The translations under genes and the position numbers were made by a program. The notes below the pieces were generated by a model. The model ran no database searches. It saw only the letters and a list, made by a program, of their open reading frames with translations, and had not been told where the DNA came from. DNA of 64,000 bases from Diphasiastrum complanatum (taxonomy: Eukaryota > Streptophyta > Lycopodiopsida > Lycopodiales > Lycopodiaceae). Location of the stretch: positions 4,434,014 to 4,498,013 of the forward strand of contig CM055096.1 in NCBI GenBank assembly GCA_029204225.1, given 5' to 3'. This document shows positions 1-11,929 of the stretch, in pieces; positions within the stretch are counted from its first letter, which is position 1; each line of letters starts with the position of its first letter.

Positions 1-794
1 TGAATCATGCATCTATGGGAAGCACTCTAGAAGCAAGTTTCCAAAATCACACTCCATCAAAACAAAGCATGTATTAGATCTTGTACATAGTGATCTCTGT
101 GGTCCAATGCCAACTCCGTCATTAGGAGATGCAATCTATTTTATCACTTTCATAGATGATTATTCTAGGTGGTCTACAACCATGTTCATTAAGCACAAAT
201 CTGAAGCCTTTGAATGTTTGGCATGGGCACAAGCCTAGTGTCAACCATTTAAAAATCTTTGGTTGTATATGTTTTGTTCACATTCCTAAATAGCTTAGGA
301 AGAAGCTGGATCATAGGATAAATAAATGTATTTTCATTGGCTATCTTGATGAACATAAAGCTCATAAAGTTTATGATCCATCCACCAATGTAGTATTTGT
401 CTCTAGGGATGTAATATTTCAAGAACATACATATTATGATTTTAAACTACCATTGATAAACGATGCTATGTCATTTCATCCTATTTTATGTAGCATGGAT
501 TCTTCCAATGTTGATGTTCCTTCTACAGAATCTGCAGCTATAGCTATAGAAGCCGAGCAGCCGACAATACCTGTCATCAGACTAGAACAAGCTAGTTTGA
601 ACAAAAGTGAAGAAATTCAAGAAGAAGCATCATTGCATCCTGGTCAACCCAACGTCCACGAATCCTCATGGACTCGGACAATTCCTGAGAGGTATGCACC
701 TCAATCATTCTGGACTTCATCAGAAGAACCAGAGAGCCTAGCCGAAGCAATTGACTCCAAGGATGTTGTGAAGTGGCAAGAAGCTATGGAAAGA
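1..794 (+). pseudogene. Ty1/copia integrase remnant
   Basis: This is a broken piece of a copia polyprotein running off the left edge of the window. Bases 1-215 encode the start of the integrase catalytic core, with the copia motif VHSDLCGPMP followed by FITFIDDYSRW. After about 215 the frame jumps directly to the region after the core (GHKPSVNHLKIFGC, then YDPSTNVVF and SRDVIF), so the middle of the core, including the second catalytic Asp and the Glu, is deleted. A TAG stop lies near 292. The reading frame continues through an acidic linker to about 794 (AEAIDSKDVVKWQEAMERE), which matches the approach to copia reverse transcriptase, and is then replaced by LTR sequence. Family assignment is secure; the element is inactive. 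Confidence 0.9.
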
Positions 795-1274
795 GAAGGA
801 AAATGGACCAAAAGTGCTCAAAATAGAAGGTTTTGTCCAAGTGTCAGTTTTGCATGATGAATCATCATATGACAAACCACCTTCACACATGTGGGATCAG
901 AGGGATGATCAGTACCACGAGCTCCCATTTATTGTATATATAGAGCCACATTTGGCCATAATCATTGTGAGACACCAATCTTGGTTTTGGAAGCAATTTT
1001 GAGTGATTCTCTCCATTTGTCTACATTTGTTTTAATTGTTTTAAGGTTCTATCAATGTGTACTTGATTTTCAGGTTGGAGTTCGTACTCAGACAGTGTTT
1101 CACACGTGTGAAACCATAAAGTACACTTACCTTCTATTAATGATTGTTCTTGTTAGAATTGATCTAGATTGATCTTAATCTGGAGTAGATTGATAGATCA
1201 AGTAATCTGACAACCAATCCCTCTTGAGGATCATATTAGGATGCACTCTTGGTCCTTTTTGTACTTTTTGCACA
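795..1274 (+). repeat. 5' LTR, truncated at its left end
   Basis: This 480-bp stretch repeats the last 480 bp of the LTR at 3686-4509 with scattered substitutions (about 95% identical by eye). It ends in CA directly before a primer-binding site. The first ~340 bp of the LTR are missing, and the copia remnant is joined at the shared word gaaggaaa, which suggests a microhomology-mediated deletion. It contains the 18-bp perfect palindrome GTTTCACACGTGTGAAAC (about 1097-1114). Confidence 0.85.
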
Positions 1275-1287
1275 TGGTATCAGAGCC
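1275..1287 (+). other. Primer-binding site, initiator tRNA-Met type
   Basis: TGGTATCAGAGCC follows directly after the CA end of the LTR. This is the classic plant copia primer-binding site complementary to the 3' end of initiator methionine tRNA, and it fixes the right boundary of the LTR. Confidence 0.9.
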
Positions 1288-3677
1288 TAGTACAAGAGGT
1301 TTTGTTGAAATTGATAGGTTAATCCAAATCAAAGCCAAAATTAGCAGTTTTTTGGAAACTAGTCAAATTTTGTGTAGCGAGTTGGATTTGATAGCTATTC
1401 TCAAAATTTTTGGTCCAGATCTTGTTGTGGGCTGTAGGAATCCTTTTCACACGTGTGAGGCCGTACAGCTCCGGTTTTGACTGAGAAATTTCAGAAATTT
1501 GTAGAATTTGACTCACATACCCAATTTTAGTGATTTTTGGTGCAAAATCAAGCATTTTCTATTAAGAATCTAATCCCTTGATTAGTTTTTGGATTAGATC
1601 AGCCAAGGAATTAAATTTGAAGCTTGAATTAGGTGCATTAATTTATTATCTCTGATTTTTTGAGTGCATGTTGAAGTTGAGAGAGATTTTGCTAAAAATC
1701 ATAGATTAAGGAGTGATATGCAAGGTGAGAGGTTGAAATACATTGTACCATCACTCTAGATTTGTTCAAGAGTGATAGGGTCAAGTTTAGAAGCATCAAT
1801 TTGCTAGAAAACATCCTTGGATCTGTCCTCCAAGTGAAACCTTTGAGAGTTTCTAGTGCATATAGAGCATCTATGCAAATCTTTTGTAGAATTTGACATA
1901 GATTGGCTTAAATTGAGAGTTCTAGAAAAGAGTTTGAGATCCAAGTCACATTGTTCAACCCTACTCAATTTGTTTGAGTGATTGTAAGGTTTGAAGAGAG
2001 TCATTAAGGTGTCTATGACAAATGTGTAGAGAGAGATCCAATTTTCGAAGAGTTATTTCCTTTGGAGAGGGCAAGATCTAGAAGCTCATTATGTGTTGTT
2101 TTGGTGAAGAATTTGTCTTCTCCTATGTGATCAAAGTGGAATCCAATAGGAGTGATTGAATTAAATTTGTTGAGCAAAAATTGACATAGTATGTATGAAA
2201 CTCAAATTAGTTCTATCCAACTTTCTTTGTGAGAGTGTGAGGGTCGATTTGTCCCATTGGATGACTAGAATGAGGAGGAGTCCATATTTGAGTATTCATG
2301 CATGGTTGAGATCTTTGTGAATCTTTAGTTGTCTAAATTTTTATGCTTTGTGAAAAATTGGTGGTATAGTTTGTTTTCAAATCAAATCAAATTCATTCTA
2401 AATCTCAAGAGTGAGATTATTTGGGTCAAGAGTGAGTCCAAAAGAAGCGATTAAGTTTGATTTTCATGTGTTTGGAACAAAACCCATCTTTTGTTCAAGA
2501 ATCTCAAGTGTTGAGAGAATTAGTCAAGTGAAAAGAAAAATCTAGGTGTCAAATCTTTTTCATATCCATTTCAACTTAGAAAAATCATGCCAAGTTGTGG
2601 TGATTTTCGGACTTATGTTTCTAGCATAAGTAATCTTGATAATCATAGGAAGTGCTATTATATGGTCATATATGTTGTGATCATTATGAGACATGGAGGT
2701 CTCGGATTTCCATCAAGAAAGAGGATCATGAAGAGGATCTTAAGGAGTCATCTCAAGGTTCAAGTGTGCCAAGGATTGAGGAGGAGAGACCTTCTCAAGT
2801 TGTGATTCCAAAAAGAAACTCAAGAAACATGGTTGAACCCATGTGGCTCACATTTCAAGGGAAAGAGGAGCATATCTCATGTGGTATACATCTCATACTT
2901 ACTTCTCTTATGTCATTTGATAAATCAATTTGCTTTAGTGAGATCATTGCATCTCAAAATTGGAGTAAAGCCATACTAGTTGAGTATGAAGTCTCTCTTG
3001 AGAACATAGATGATGTTCTTAAAAGGTTGAAATCGATTTTAAATCAATCAGAAAGCAAATGGTTATTTCATCAAATGTATGCTCTTGAGTCATGCAAGAG
3101 CAAAAGTGATTTGTTCACTCATAGTTTGAAAATTTGTATTGAGGCAAACTGTAAACTCTTTATGAGAGTAAGTGAATCATCTTCTAAAGACACTTATCTC
3201 CATAATGAAGTATTTAGCCTCATTGGACCTGAGATTAGCATGGTAAACAGGCATGAAGATATGATGCAAACACTTTGTTATTATAGCATGCATAGTCTTG
3301 CCAATTTGGATGAGTCTAATTCTCTAGATCGTGGTAACATGATGTTAGATCTTTGTGATCCTAATAAATCAAGAAGAAATTTTTATTTTCTCATGAAGGA
3401 GCATGCACATGAAGAAGGAGCAAGCCTCAAGGTCAAGCATCTACATGAAAATTGGAAGGAATCAATTTTGGAGGTGCTAGGATTGTGCAAAGCTCTCAAG
3501 CTCATCAAAGATATCAACATCAAAGAAGCACTATCATGGATATGGTGATTTCAGATCAACATCGAGCTCATTGGATGATCTTCACACCTTTTGAACCAGC
3601 AAAGACCAATTCGGCCCATGGAGTCAAGTTCAAGATCATCACGTTTTCCATCAAGCTAGATTTACCAAGCTAGATTT
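1288..3677 (+). mobile_element. Internal region of an LTR element without recognisable gag-pol
   Basis: About 2.4 kb lie between the primer-binding site and the polypurine tract. Apart from the ORF ending at 3548 I see no gag zinc knuckle, protease DSG motif, integrase or reverse-transcriptase motif on either strand. An autonomous copia usually needs 4 kb or more of coding sequence, so this element is either heavily deleted or a non-autonomous derivative. Bases 1288-2580 are A+T-rich, with many short phrases built on agagtttgag and tcaagag. Confidence 0.65.
2829..3548 (+). CDS. Uncharacterised ORF inside the LTR element
   Basis: This ORF of 239 codons starts at the first in-frame ATG; the open frame extends upstream to about 2652 without an earlier ATG. 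I do not recognise a domain. A stretch near the start (FSEIIASQNWSKAILVEYE, then SLEN) has the spacing of the conserved entry to copia reverse transcriptase (A..W..AM..EY.SL..N), preceded by a basic, proline-containing linker as in copia proteins. The remainder does not resemble reverse transcriptase. It may be a decayed copia fragment fused to other sequence, or a captured ORF. Whether it is translated is unknown. Confidence 0.35.
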   Translation: MVEPMWLTFQGKEEHISCGIHLILTSLMSFDKSICFSEIIASQNWSKAILVEYEVSLENIDDVLKRLKSILNQSESKWLFHQMYALESCKSKSDLFTHSLKICIEANCKLFMRVSESSSKDTYLHNEVFSLIGPEISMVNRHEDMMQTLCYYSMHSLANLDESNSLDRGNMMLDLCDPNKSRRNFYFLMKEHAHEEGASLKVKHLHENWKESILEVLGLCKALKLIKDINIKEALSWIW

Positions 3678-3685
3678 TTGAGGAG
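3678..3685 (+). other. Polypurine tract before 3' LTR
   Basis: The short tract ttgaggag immediately precedes the TGTTGTGA start of the 3' LTR, the usual place of the plus-strand primer. It is less pure than a typical AAGGGGGAG tract. Confidence 0.55.
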
Positions 3686-4509
3686 TGTTGTGAAAAATGC
3701 AAAAATAAGCTTGGTAGAGGCCAAAAATCATGTATATAGGATGATTACACATGTGTGGAGCCTTTTCCTACTTGTGAAAATAGTGTACTTGTCATGTACC
3801 ATAATCATATAGGTTGTACATATGATTTAATTCAAGTTCTAGTGGCTAAAAAGGCCAAAAACTAGTTTTCTAGACATATGACACATGGCATTAATCTATT
3901 GATTGCATGAGCCACATCCTTTGGTTAGGTGTCATATCACATGTGTAGAGGACAGCTCACATGTGTGGAATAAGCTGAAGTAGGCTAATTTTGACTTCTA
4001 GAAGATTTCCACGTAGATATCCATATAGAAGGAAACTAGACCAAAGTGCTCAAAATAGAAGGTTTTGTCCAAGTGTCAAGTTTGCATGATGAATCATCAT
4101 ATGACAAACCACCTTCACACATGTGGGATCAGAGGGATGATTAGTACCACGAGCTCCCATTTATTGCTACATTTGGCCATAATCATTGTGAGACACCAAT
4201 CTTGGTTTTGGAAGCAATTTTGAGTGATTCTCTCCATTTGTCTACATTTGTTTTGATTGTTTTGAGGTTCTATCAATGTGTACTTGATTTTCAGGTTGGA
4301 GTTCGTACTCAGACAATGTTTCACATGTGTGAAACCATAAAGTACACTTACCTTCAATTAATGATTGTTCTTGTTAGGATTTTGTGTCTAGAATTGATCT
4401 AGATTGATCTTAATCTGAAGTAGATTGATAGATCAAGTAATCTGACAACCAATCTCTCTTGAGGATCAGATTAGGATCCACTCTTGGTCCTTTTTGTACT
4501 TTTTGCACA
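3686..4509 (+). repeat. 3' LTR of the 795-4509 element
   Basis: This 824-bp LTR begins TGTTG and ends CA. Its last 480 bp match 795-1274. It carries at least five copies of a short palindromic word centred on CACATGTG or CACACATGTG (near 3747, 3938, 3957, 4116 and 4321). No target-site duplication can be read because the left end of the element is deleted. Confidence 0.8.
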
Positions 4510-4695
4510 ATTCTTCCTATGTGTGGCTACTCGGCTAACCCAAGTTGTCGGCTACGGGATCAGTGCCCGATCAATATATCCTAACAGGTCACGTCCCGAT
4601 CACAACCATATACAGTAAACCAAATCAACTGTACAATAATTACATCATCACATTTAGAGCTTATACTAATGAATCAGATCAAAACTGATTTCTAA
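4510..4695 (+). repeat. Left arm of 186-bp inverted repeat
   Basis: The sequence from attcttcctatgtg to gatttctaa reappears as its reverse complement at 8626-8811 with about nine mismatches in 186 bp (about 95%). The left arm begins exactly at the end of the preceding 3' LTR. Confidence 0.9.
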
Positions 4696-7140
4696 TTCTC
4701 TCTCCCTTAAGCTCAAATGTGATAAGAGTGAAAAACAATAATTTGTAGCAATGTCTGGAGTGTCCAAAAGATGTTATGCATGTCCTGCTACTCTGTACTT
4801 GACTCACACTCAAGCACGCCAACAAACCACCAAGTTTGACTCACAAAGTATAATGTAAACACAATGCTCATATAGAGAGTCTACAACACTCTCGACCAAC
4901 TGACTCGTCCCCAATCCGACTTGAACACAAGTGGACCACATGAGCGACATGGCTCAAACTGAGGAAATCCCACTGCCACCTTGCGACTTACATCCTCCAT
5001 CTAGCTAGGCTGACATCCTATCAGGCACTTACAAGCACAAACCAATAAAGCTGACATAAATGAGTGACTGAGGCTCAACCTGAGGAAATCTTACTGCCAC
5101 CATAAGATTGTACCCTCACTAGATAGACAACTAGTAGACAATGACAAGTCAATGAGCATAAATGACTACTTTGTTTCATTGTAGCAAATGCACAACCACA
5201 TAAAACTCCGACTCAGATTTAGACCCTCGTGACAAGGCAACATGCAAGCCCACACACACTCATGCAAACCAACACGAATAATAAAGAGTCAAATACATGA
5301 TCAAGGCCTGCCCATAAGTGGTATCCTGTCGTACCAACACCTGTGCCACCTATAGATCCGCTGCTACACCACTGGTCACCAAATTAGGTCCTCAACCATG
5401 GCCTGCACCTGTACCAATATGCTCTCACATTCAAGCACATCCAACTGTCCAATAAGTCCTAAAAACTGATCCACATCCATTCCCCATGCACTAAGCACAA
5501 GAGTCTACCAAGAACTCAATGAATAAATGTACACAAACCTCACCATAGGCTATACCTGAGTAGCTCGCCTATCTCCCAGAGATATTGATGATGATTTGCC
5601 TCTCCTACATCCCATGTAGGCTCAACTTCCCATGCTTGACGTTGCCAACTCTGATTTGACCAGTCTATAGGCCTCCCACCAAGGAGCCTATCTCACCACA
5701 ACATCCATCATAGCGCCCAAGTCAAAGCAAATGCAAACTAGATCCACTATCGTGATGAAAAACTCACTCACGATCCATAGCATATCAGGTAGGATAGCTC
5801 CATAATCATGTACCATGTACCATCTAATCACCAAGTATCCATTACCTGCTAATAGCTCCCCAAAAATCTGTCGACCTGTAGTGCAACTAGACTCCAACTG
5901 GATCTAACCAAAAACTGCATCCTGCTTACCAAATAATGATGGATAGAAACAACATGTGACGCCAACCTGGAGACTACCATGCATATAACCATGAAGCTCA
6001 CCTGATCATTCTCCAAAGTATCAACTGTCACTCTTTGAGCAACCATCTCCATCCCTGCTGGCTCACAACCATGGGCATGCTGGATCCACATCATCCCGTA
6101 ATGCACTCCATGCCCTCAAGATATGTACCACCTCCAGGTACACTCCATTCCACCTATCTCCAAGTAGGCATGACCCATCCCTAGGTCACCACATGATGCA
6201 CCAGCTGAAGAACATCGTCCATACATCAAATGACATATCATACCTGAGCAACTGTAGCATCTCCCTGAGTGCCACCCCAATGGACTCGTCATCCACATAC
6301 TATGCTCTCCTGATGTCTCCAATCCTGGTCACCATCCTGCTAGACAAGCCGAACTCCAAAGCATCACTTGCTCCACTTGGCTCCTAGCATCTGCTTGCTC
6401 TCCCTGGCTATGTGCCACCTGACACCATGCCAACGCAAGCATGTCCCTGAGTCGCCGCTCATGGGATCCCGAGACTACTGTCTCCTTGATCATACCAAGG
6501 TATATGGCTATGAGTGACTTCCTCTAGGCTTATCCATGATCTCACCACTTGAGAATCTGCACCATGGAAACTCCAACACCTGTGCCAAGCCTAGACTCCT
6601 GCAAATATAGCCAACTGCATGAAAGCTATAGGTAGCTTATCCACGCCCGTGATGGTAGATGTCTCCCCATAGATGCCAATGTCCCATGACTGCCCCCGTA
6701 CTGTAATGCCAATCTGTACTCCCAAATGAGCACACCATGAAGTCCTCACCATCAGTGTCCTCTACAGTAGATCGCTAGCAAAACACTCACCACAGTGTTT
6801 GCCCTCTGATCACACCCCGTGCGATCTCCATCAGCTCTCCAACCTAGAGTTGGCTCCCAAAGCTTCACCCTTTGCCCATTTGCGTTTGCAGCGTCCTAAT
6901 TCCATCATGAATTCCACCTATAAGTCATGTCCATCAAATGACTCACTTCCAATATGAAATAGCTGCCCCTTGATGATCATCCCATGTCATTTTGCAGTGT
7001 TATCCCTACCAGGTATCCCAATGCCCATCCTTGATCACAAAGATTTGAGCATCTACCATGTAGTGCCCACCTGTATTCCCCCATGCTAGCTCCAAGCTGC
7101 TCTCGTTGTACTTGGAAGTATATGACTTTTGTGACGACTG
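4696..7140. other. Unclassified sequence between inverted-repeat arms
   Basis: I find no conserved protein motif on either strand in this 2.4 kb. Several minus-strand frames of 60-85 codons (about 5690-6320) have no recognisable domain. The composition is richer in C on the plus strand than the surrounding retroelement sequence, with many cct, ccat and cacc words. Old, decayed transposon sequence is likely but not shown. Confidence 0.4.
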
Positions 7141-7921
7141 TACATAGTGTATATGGTTAACAATTTAGCATCGTTGACGCTGACGAGGACGTCACTGATT
7201 CTCTCACTTTGCATTTTACATGAAGTGCTTTTCTCTCAGTTGGCAAATTTTGGGAAGTGACTAAGAATATTCCTCATTCAAACATAGACGACCTTCAACA
7301 TTTTTTTCTCTCTTCAAAATTTTGTGAAAAAGCCGAAGGTGCCCTTAAAAAGACGAAGGTGCCCTTGAAAAAAGGTGAAGGTGCCCTTGAAACAGTTTAA
7401 CTTATGAAAATAGATGACCTTCGACATTTTTTCTCTCTTTGGGATTTTGCGGAAAAGGTCGAAGGTGCCCTTAAAATAGTTAAACTTTTGAACTACGAAA
7501 GTGTCGCATTTCGGAAAAATGCGAAAAAGCCGAAGATGTTGCGACACTTAGTGTACTTCTGCAGACTGTTGCGACACTTAGTGTATTTCTGCAGACTTGT
7601 TCTAAATGCTAGTTCTTGGAAGTCCTTGAAGATGGCCAAGTCTTCAATGACTTCAAGTAATTGAACTTAACATCTGAACTTGAGATTATAACAGGATTGG
7701 TTACCCTTTGTTGGAGATCAGCTGGAAGCCCGTTGTAGACGTTCTTCAAATAAATAATTGGTTGTCTAAGTTTGTGATTCCTACACGTATCAGATGAGCA
7801 GACGTAGAACCAAAGTTAGTTTCACCTGACTCTAGATCAATGATCAATAAACATGCAGGAAGAATCATGAAATAGAATTAGTCATTCACCAAGGAGAAAA
7901 CTGTGGGCTTAATTTCCAACA
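7141..7921 (-). repeat. Probable 3' LTR of minus-strand copia
   Basis: On the minus strand an LTR start (TGTTGGAAATTAAG) follows the polypurine tract at 7922-7934. The left limit is not defined. Bases 7270-7540 hold several near-copies of gaaggtgcccttgaaa, and bases 7544-7598 hold a duplicated phrase of about 29 bp (ttgcgacacttagtgta, then tctgcagact). Confidence 0.6.
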
Positions 7922-8625
7922 GTCCCCCTTAAGGTCACGCTTGGTGCCTTGGTATCTTCATCAAGTTCAGCATGTTGAAGAACTTCTGGCGCGTGATCCT
8001 GGGAAGCGCTTTGGTGAAGATGTCTGCAACCATTTCTGTTGTGGAGCAGTATTGAAGGATCACTTGCCCTGAGAAAACTTTCTCTCGAATGAAATGATAC
8101 TGGATTTCTGTGCTTGGATTTGCCATGAAATCTGGGATTCAATGACAGTGAAATACAGCTCAAGTTGTCACACAGAATGGTGGTAGCATTAAACTGAGTG
8201 CGATGTAAGTCATGAAGTAATAACTTGATCCATACAGTTTCTTTTGAAGCTTGACATGCTGCGATGTACTCTGCCTCTGTCAAGAAAGCGCAACTGATTT
8301 CAGCCTCCTTGAGTTCCATGAAATCGGTCCCCCTACGAGTGGGTCGATAGCATTTCCATCATAACATAAAATGTGATCTAAACTTCCCCGAATATATCTT
8401 ATCACTCTCTTTAATGCTTTCCAATGAGAGATCCTAGGATTAGACATGAATTGACTTAACGTGCTAACAATATATGTTAAGTCTGGTCTAGTACACAACA
8501 TTGCATACATCAGAGATCCGATTAGTAAATGATAAGTGTACTTCGCTAAGTCGAGTACTTCACTACTAGTCTCAGCACAAGAAGGTTTAGTCAATACAAT
8601 ACTTGGATCCATTGGAGTATCAAAG
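7922..8625 (-). pseudogene. Copia reverse transcriptase/RNase H 3' fragment
   Basis: The minus strand encodes the end of a copia polyprotein. NFDTPMDPS and YRHLIGSLMYA-type sequence with TRPDL lie at about 8612-8450. The RNase H portion follows with EAEYIAACQASKETVW, CDNLS, and a last conserved block ending ADIFTKALP at about 8030. Part of RNase H between about 8340 and 8310 is deleted and the frame shifts. A polypurine tract (7922-7934) and LTR follow. The upstream end is cut at the inverted-repeat arm, so gag, protease, integrase and most of reverse transcriptase are absent. Confidence 0.9.
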
Positions 8626-8811
8626 TTAGAAATCAGTTTTGATATGATTCATTAGTATAAGCTCTAAATGTGATGATGTAATTACTGTACAATTTATTTG
8701 GTTTACTATATATGGTTGTGATCGGGACGTGACCTGTTAGGATATATTGATCGGACACTGATCCCATAGCAGACTACTTGGGTTAGCCGAGTAGCCACAC
8801 ATAGGAAGAAT
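8626..8811 (-). repeat. Right arm of 186-bp inverted repeat
   Basis: This is the reverse complement of 4510-4695 at about 95% identity. It abuts the broken copia reverse-transcriptase fragment exactly where the coding similarity stops, so the arm marks a rearrangement or insertion boundary. Confidence 0.9.
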
Positions 8812-9211
8812 TAGCATGTACGGAGTTATTTACAGTACTTGCTATACTTGGGGGCATGTCCCAAGTTTTTCGGTCAAATTTGGCCATATTGGGCCCGACC
8901 TTAGTTTGACAGGTGGTAGGCCAATTTTAGGACACCTGTCTTTTCATGTAGTTTGTAAATATTCTATATGTATAGTGTTTCTTTGTAATCTATTAACTTT
9001 TGTTGTGCCATCTTTGAGAGCTTGTGAGGAGTGGCTATGGTGATTGTGTGATGTGATCTGCACAGGGTGTTTGGAAGCGGTAAATGCAGTATGGGGACGA
9101 ATGGTAGCAGAATTGTGTGGAGAAAGCTAGTATTGGCGACGAAAGTGTAGTTTGGCAGCATGACTACTCATCGTTGGTGACAATTTTGAGAGGGCAAGCA
9201 ATCGCAGGTGA

Positions 9212-9290
9212 GAGGTAGGCATGATATGCTGGTTACAAGTGAAAAATTCTTGTGATCAGGTTCAAGGCTTGGGGTTCGAACCAATCAACG
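9212..9290 (+). mobile_element. Possible tRNA-derived SINE head
   Basis: GGTTCGAACC at 9273-9282 is a perfect RNA polymerase III B box. About 50 bp upstream, ggcatgatatgctggtta resembles a relaxed A box, and the interval includes cttgtgatcaggttcaag, a phrase typical of plant tRNA-derived SINEs. I cannot see a convincing poly(A)/poly(T) tail or target-site duplication, so this may be a coincidence or a decayed copy. Confidence 0.35.
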
Positions 9291-10159
9291 TCAACTGGCA
9301 TTTTGGGGGAATGCTCTCACATGCATGATCGGTAGTGGCATTGTCGAGTCAGGTGATAGCTGCATTGACACACGCATTTGAAGCTTGGAAATTTCTCGTT
9401 CGGAGGGGAATATGGGCTAGCTTGGAGGTACACACATATTGGCGGTCACGGGTGATGGAAGTGCGAGGTGGTGCCAGTTGGAAGCCATTGGCCAAGATAG
9501 CAGACTTGCATTGGACGAGCTGTGTGTGGGACATGCAGAGGGTGAAGAATGGGTCAATAATCACACTTTGGATGCTCTTGGAGAGTGGTGAGTGTGATGA
9601 TTTTCGGTTGCTCCGTCTATGAGACACATTGTTTGAGCATCCCAATCACGCCATCATTTTTTGTTGTAATTGCTATTCTGTATTGTGCTTCAGTGTAATA
9701 TAGCAGCAACTTGCTTTTGTCTGTGTACAACGTACTGAATGCTTGTTGTGATTGAATGCACTTTCATTGTTATTTGATCGTGCTTGTTTACTCACTTTGA
9801 TCAGAACACGGACGTCTATGACTCCTCAGTTTCTGATCAGACGATGGTTGTCTTTGACGCCCGAGGAACTCGCGTTATCATACTGCTCTTCCATTTACTT
9901 CAGAACTATACTTCACGATTGAATATGATTTCAGTAGTACCACATACAAACCATCCCTAATCTCTTCGGTGGACTGTACTCTTGTTTCAGAGTATGAATT
10001 AATTTTTAAGATCTTGTTGGGCAATTAGAACTCTTAACATTGTGATTACATTTAGCATAAGTTGTGTTTTAGACTGGTTTTGCATTTGGCAGCTGATTAG
10101 AACGAGAGAGCTATTCCGCAATATTCCTGCTCTCTTCTCCGTTCGCGTTCTTCTATCTC

Positions 10160-10310
10160 CCTTGTCCCATCATTCACAATAATCATGATCGGTCACAATA
10201 ATCATGAGTTTTCACAATTGTCACGATCAATATTCATGATCAGTATTCACGATCCATATTCACGAGTATTCACAATATTCAAGGTCATTGTTCATGATTT
10301 TAGATAATCG
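10160..10310 (+). repeat. Degenerate short tandem repeat
   Basis: Variants of the phrase ttcacgat / aatattcatgatc recur about eight times, including ttcacaataatcatgatcgg, attcatgatcagtattcacg and atccatattcacgagtattc. The period is irregular (about 10-22 bp). Confidence 0.6.
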
Positions 10311-11929
10311 TAGCCAACCATCAATCATGTAGTCTTCAGCACCCATTTTTGAAAAGTTGATCAATTATTCATCCAATATATGGAAGACATTTTGTATACA
10401 TTCTGCAAAAGAAGACACTGTTAGAAATAAGAGAAGTTGAAAAAACTTCTTTCGCTTTAATACTAGCTTAGAATCAATTGTACTTTCTAGCATCTTCTAA
10501 GAGAGATGAAGAGCAAAGATTTTGTTATTTTAGAGGATCTTTTAAAAACCAATATCATGCATAAAATGAAAATACACAAAAACCAATTGTGAACATTAGG
10601 AGGAAATACACTTACAGCCTTTCACAACTCACCTATCACAGATAATCAATGAGGAATTACCCATTCACATGATCCTCCAACACAGCCCTCAAACAAGGAA
10701 TTGCAACCTCATCTTGCATATGTCCCAGTGCAAAAGCTGCTTCATGCGACAACAAATAGCATGTAGCATGCAAAAGCTACATGCCATTAAGTGTGTGCAA
10801 AAAGAGTGCATGTATACTTCATATTGTATACCTATTTTTCATAAATTAATGATATATATTTCCTCTTTAAGTATGCTATATGGGAGCTACCAAACATGCT
10901 TACAAGTCACAATGCATTTATGTGCAAAACTAGTATAGCACCTTCTTTAAATTCTTTGTTCCTACATAGGATTTGAAAAATCTTTACTCTCATCAAAATT
11001 AGGATTTAATTCATAGTAGTTAGTGGTCACAAGTCATGGTAGAAATACGTTGCATATGAGACTGTTTACTAAGAAGAGAACCACATTTTTATGAATGCAC
11101 TACCACTAACCACATAGTGATGTGTCAACTGCATCTCATTCTTGAGGAATCAGGATGCATTTTACAAGAGATCTTTAGTCAACATCCTTTAAACATGATG
11201 GTTGTTAGTGAAACTCCACTGCATGCAGTTGAACAGCTAAACACAAAACTGTTTCATAATCATTAGATCTGCATTTGCAAAGCATTGCCAAAAAAATTGA
11301 GCATGCATTGATATAGTGTTGCGAGAATAATGTTGTGGAAAAAAATTGTAGCATGCAACTTTAGGTGAGTTTTCGCCTCAACTTTGACCAAAGGAAATTG
11401 TCTACCTAATCTGATTATGAGTTTGATAGAATAAGTATAAAAGCAAGAATAAAAAAACATTGAAGCCACTACCTCTATAGTGACTTGATTGTGATGATAG
11501 ATGACACAATCTCTTCCCGTATTGTGAGCAAGGAATATCTCAAGGGAAGTTTTTAGTTGAAACACAATAGATTGCTTGATCATGAAAAGCTCATTAGAAA
11601 TGGAATTGCTCAAAAATGCCCACCATGTGCTGTGCAAGCTAAGATGGAAGGATACAATGTCAAAAATGAAATTGGAGAGGGATGTTAGGAAACGTCAAAG
11701 ACAGTTGGAGTTTCAAAGTATACTTCAAATATAATTTCTTGATTGCATGTGTGGAAATCAATGTTAATTGTGAGCAATAAATGTTGTTTGGTGGATTTCA
11801 TTTTGTCTTAACAAATTTCAAATATTTTTTTGTGTGTAGTTGTATTGTTCTAATTTCCATACTTCGCCCAAATTTGACCCACAAATAAACTATTGGAAGA
11901 AAGAGGGTGTGTGAGCGTGAGAAACTAAA

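Noticed and set aside
5688-6387. Cluster of minus- and plus-strand frames of 64-85 codons
   Set aside because: The frames are mutually overlapping, contain no conserved motif and have no splice evidence.
10160-10310. Possible CRISPR-like repeat/spacer pattern
   Set aside because: Repeats are irregular and degenerate with no constant spacer length, and this is plant nuclear DNA.
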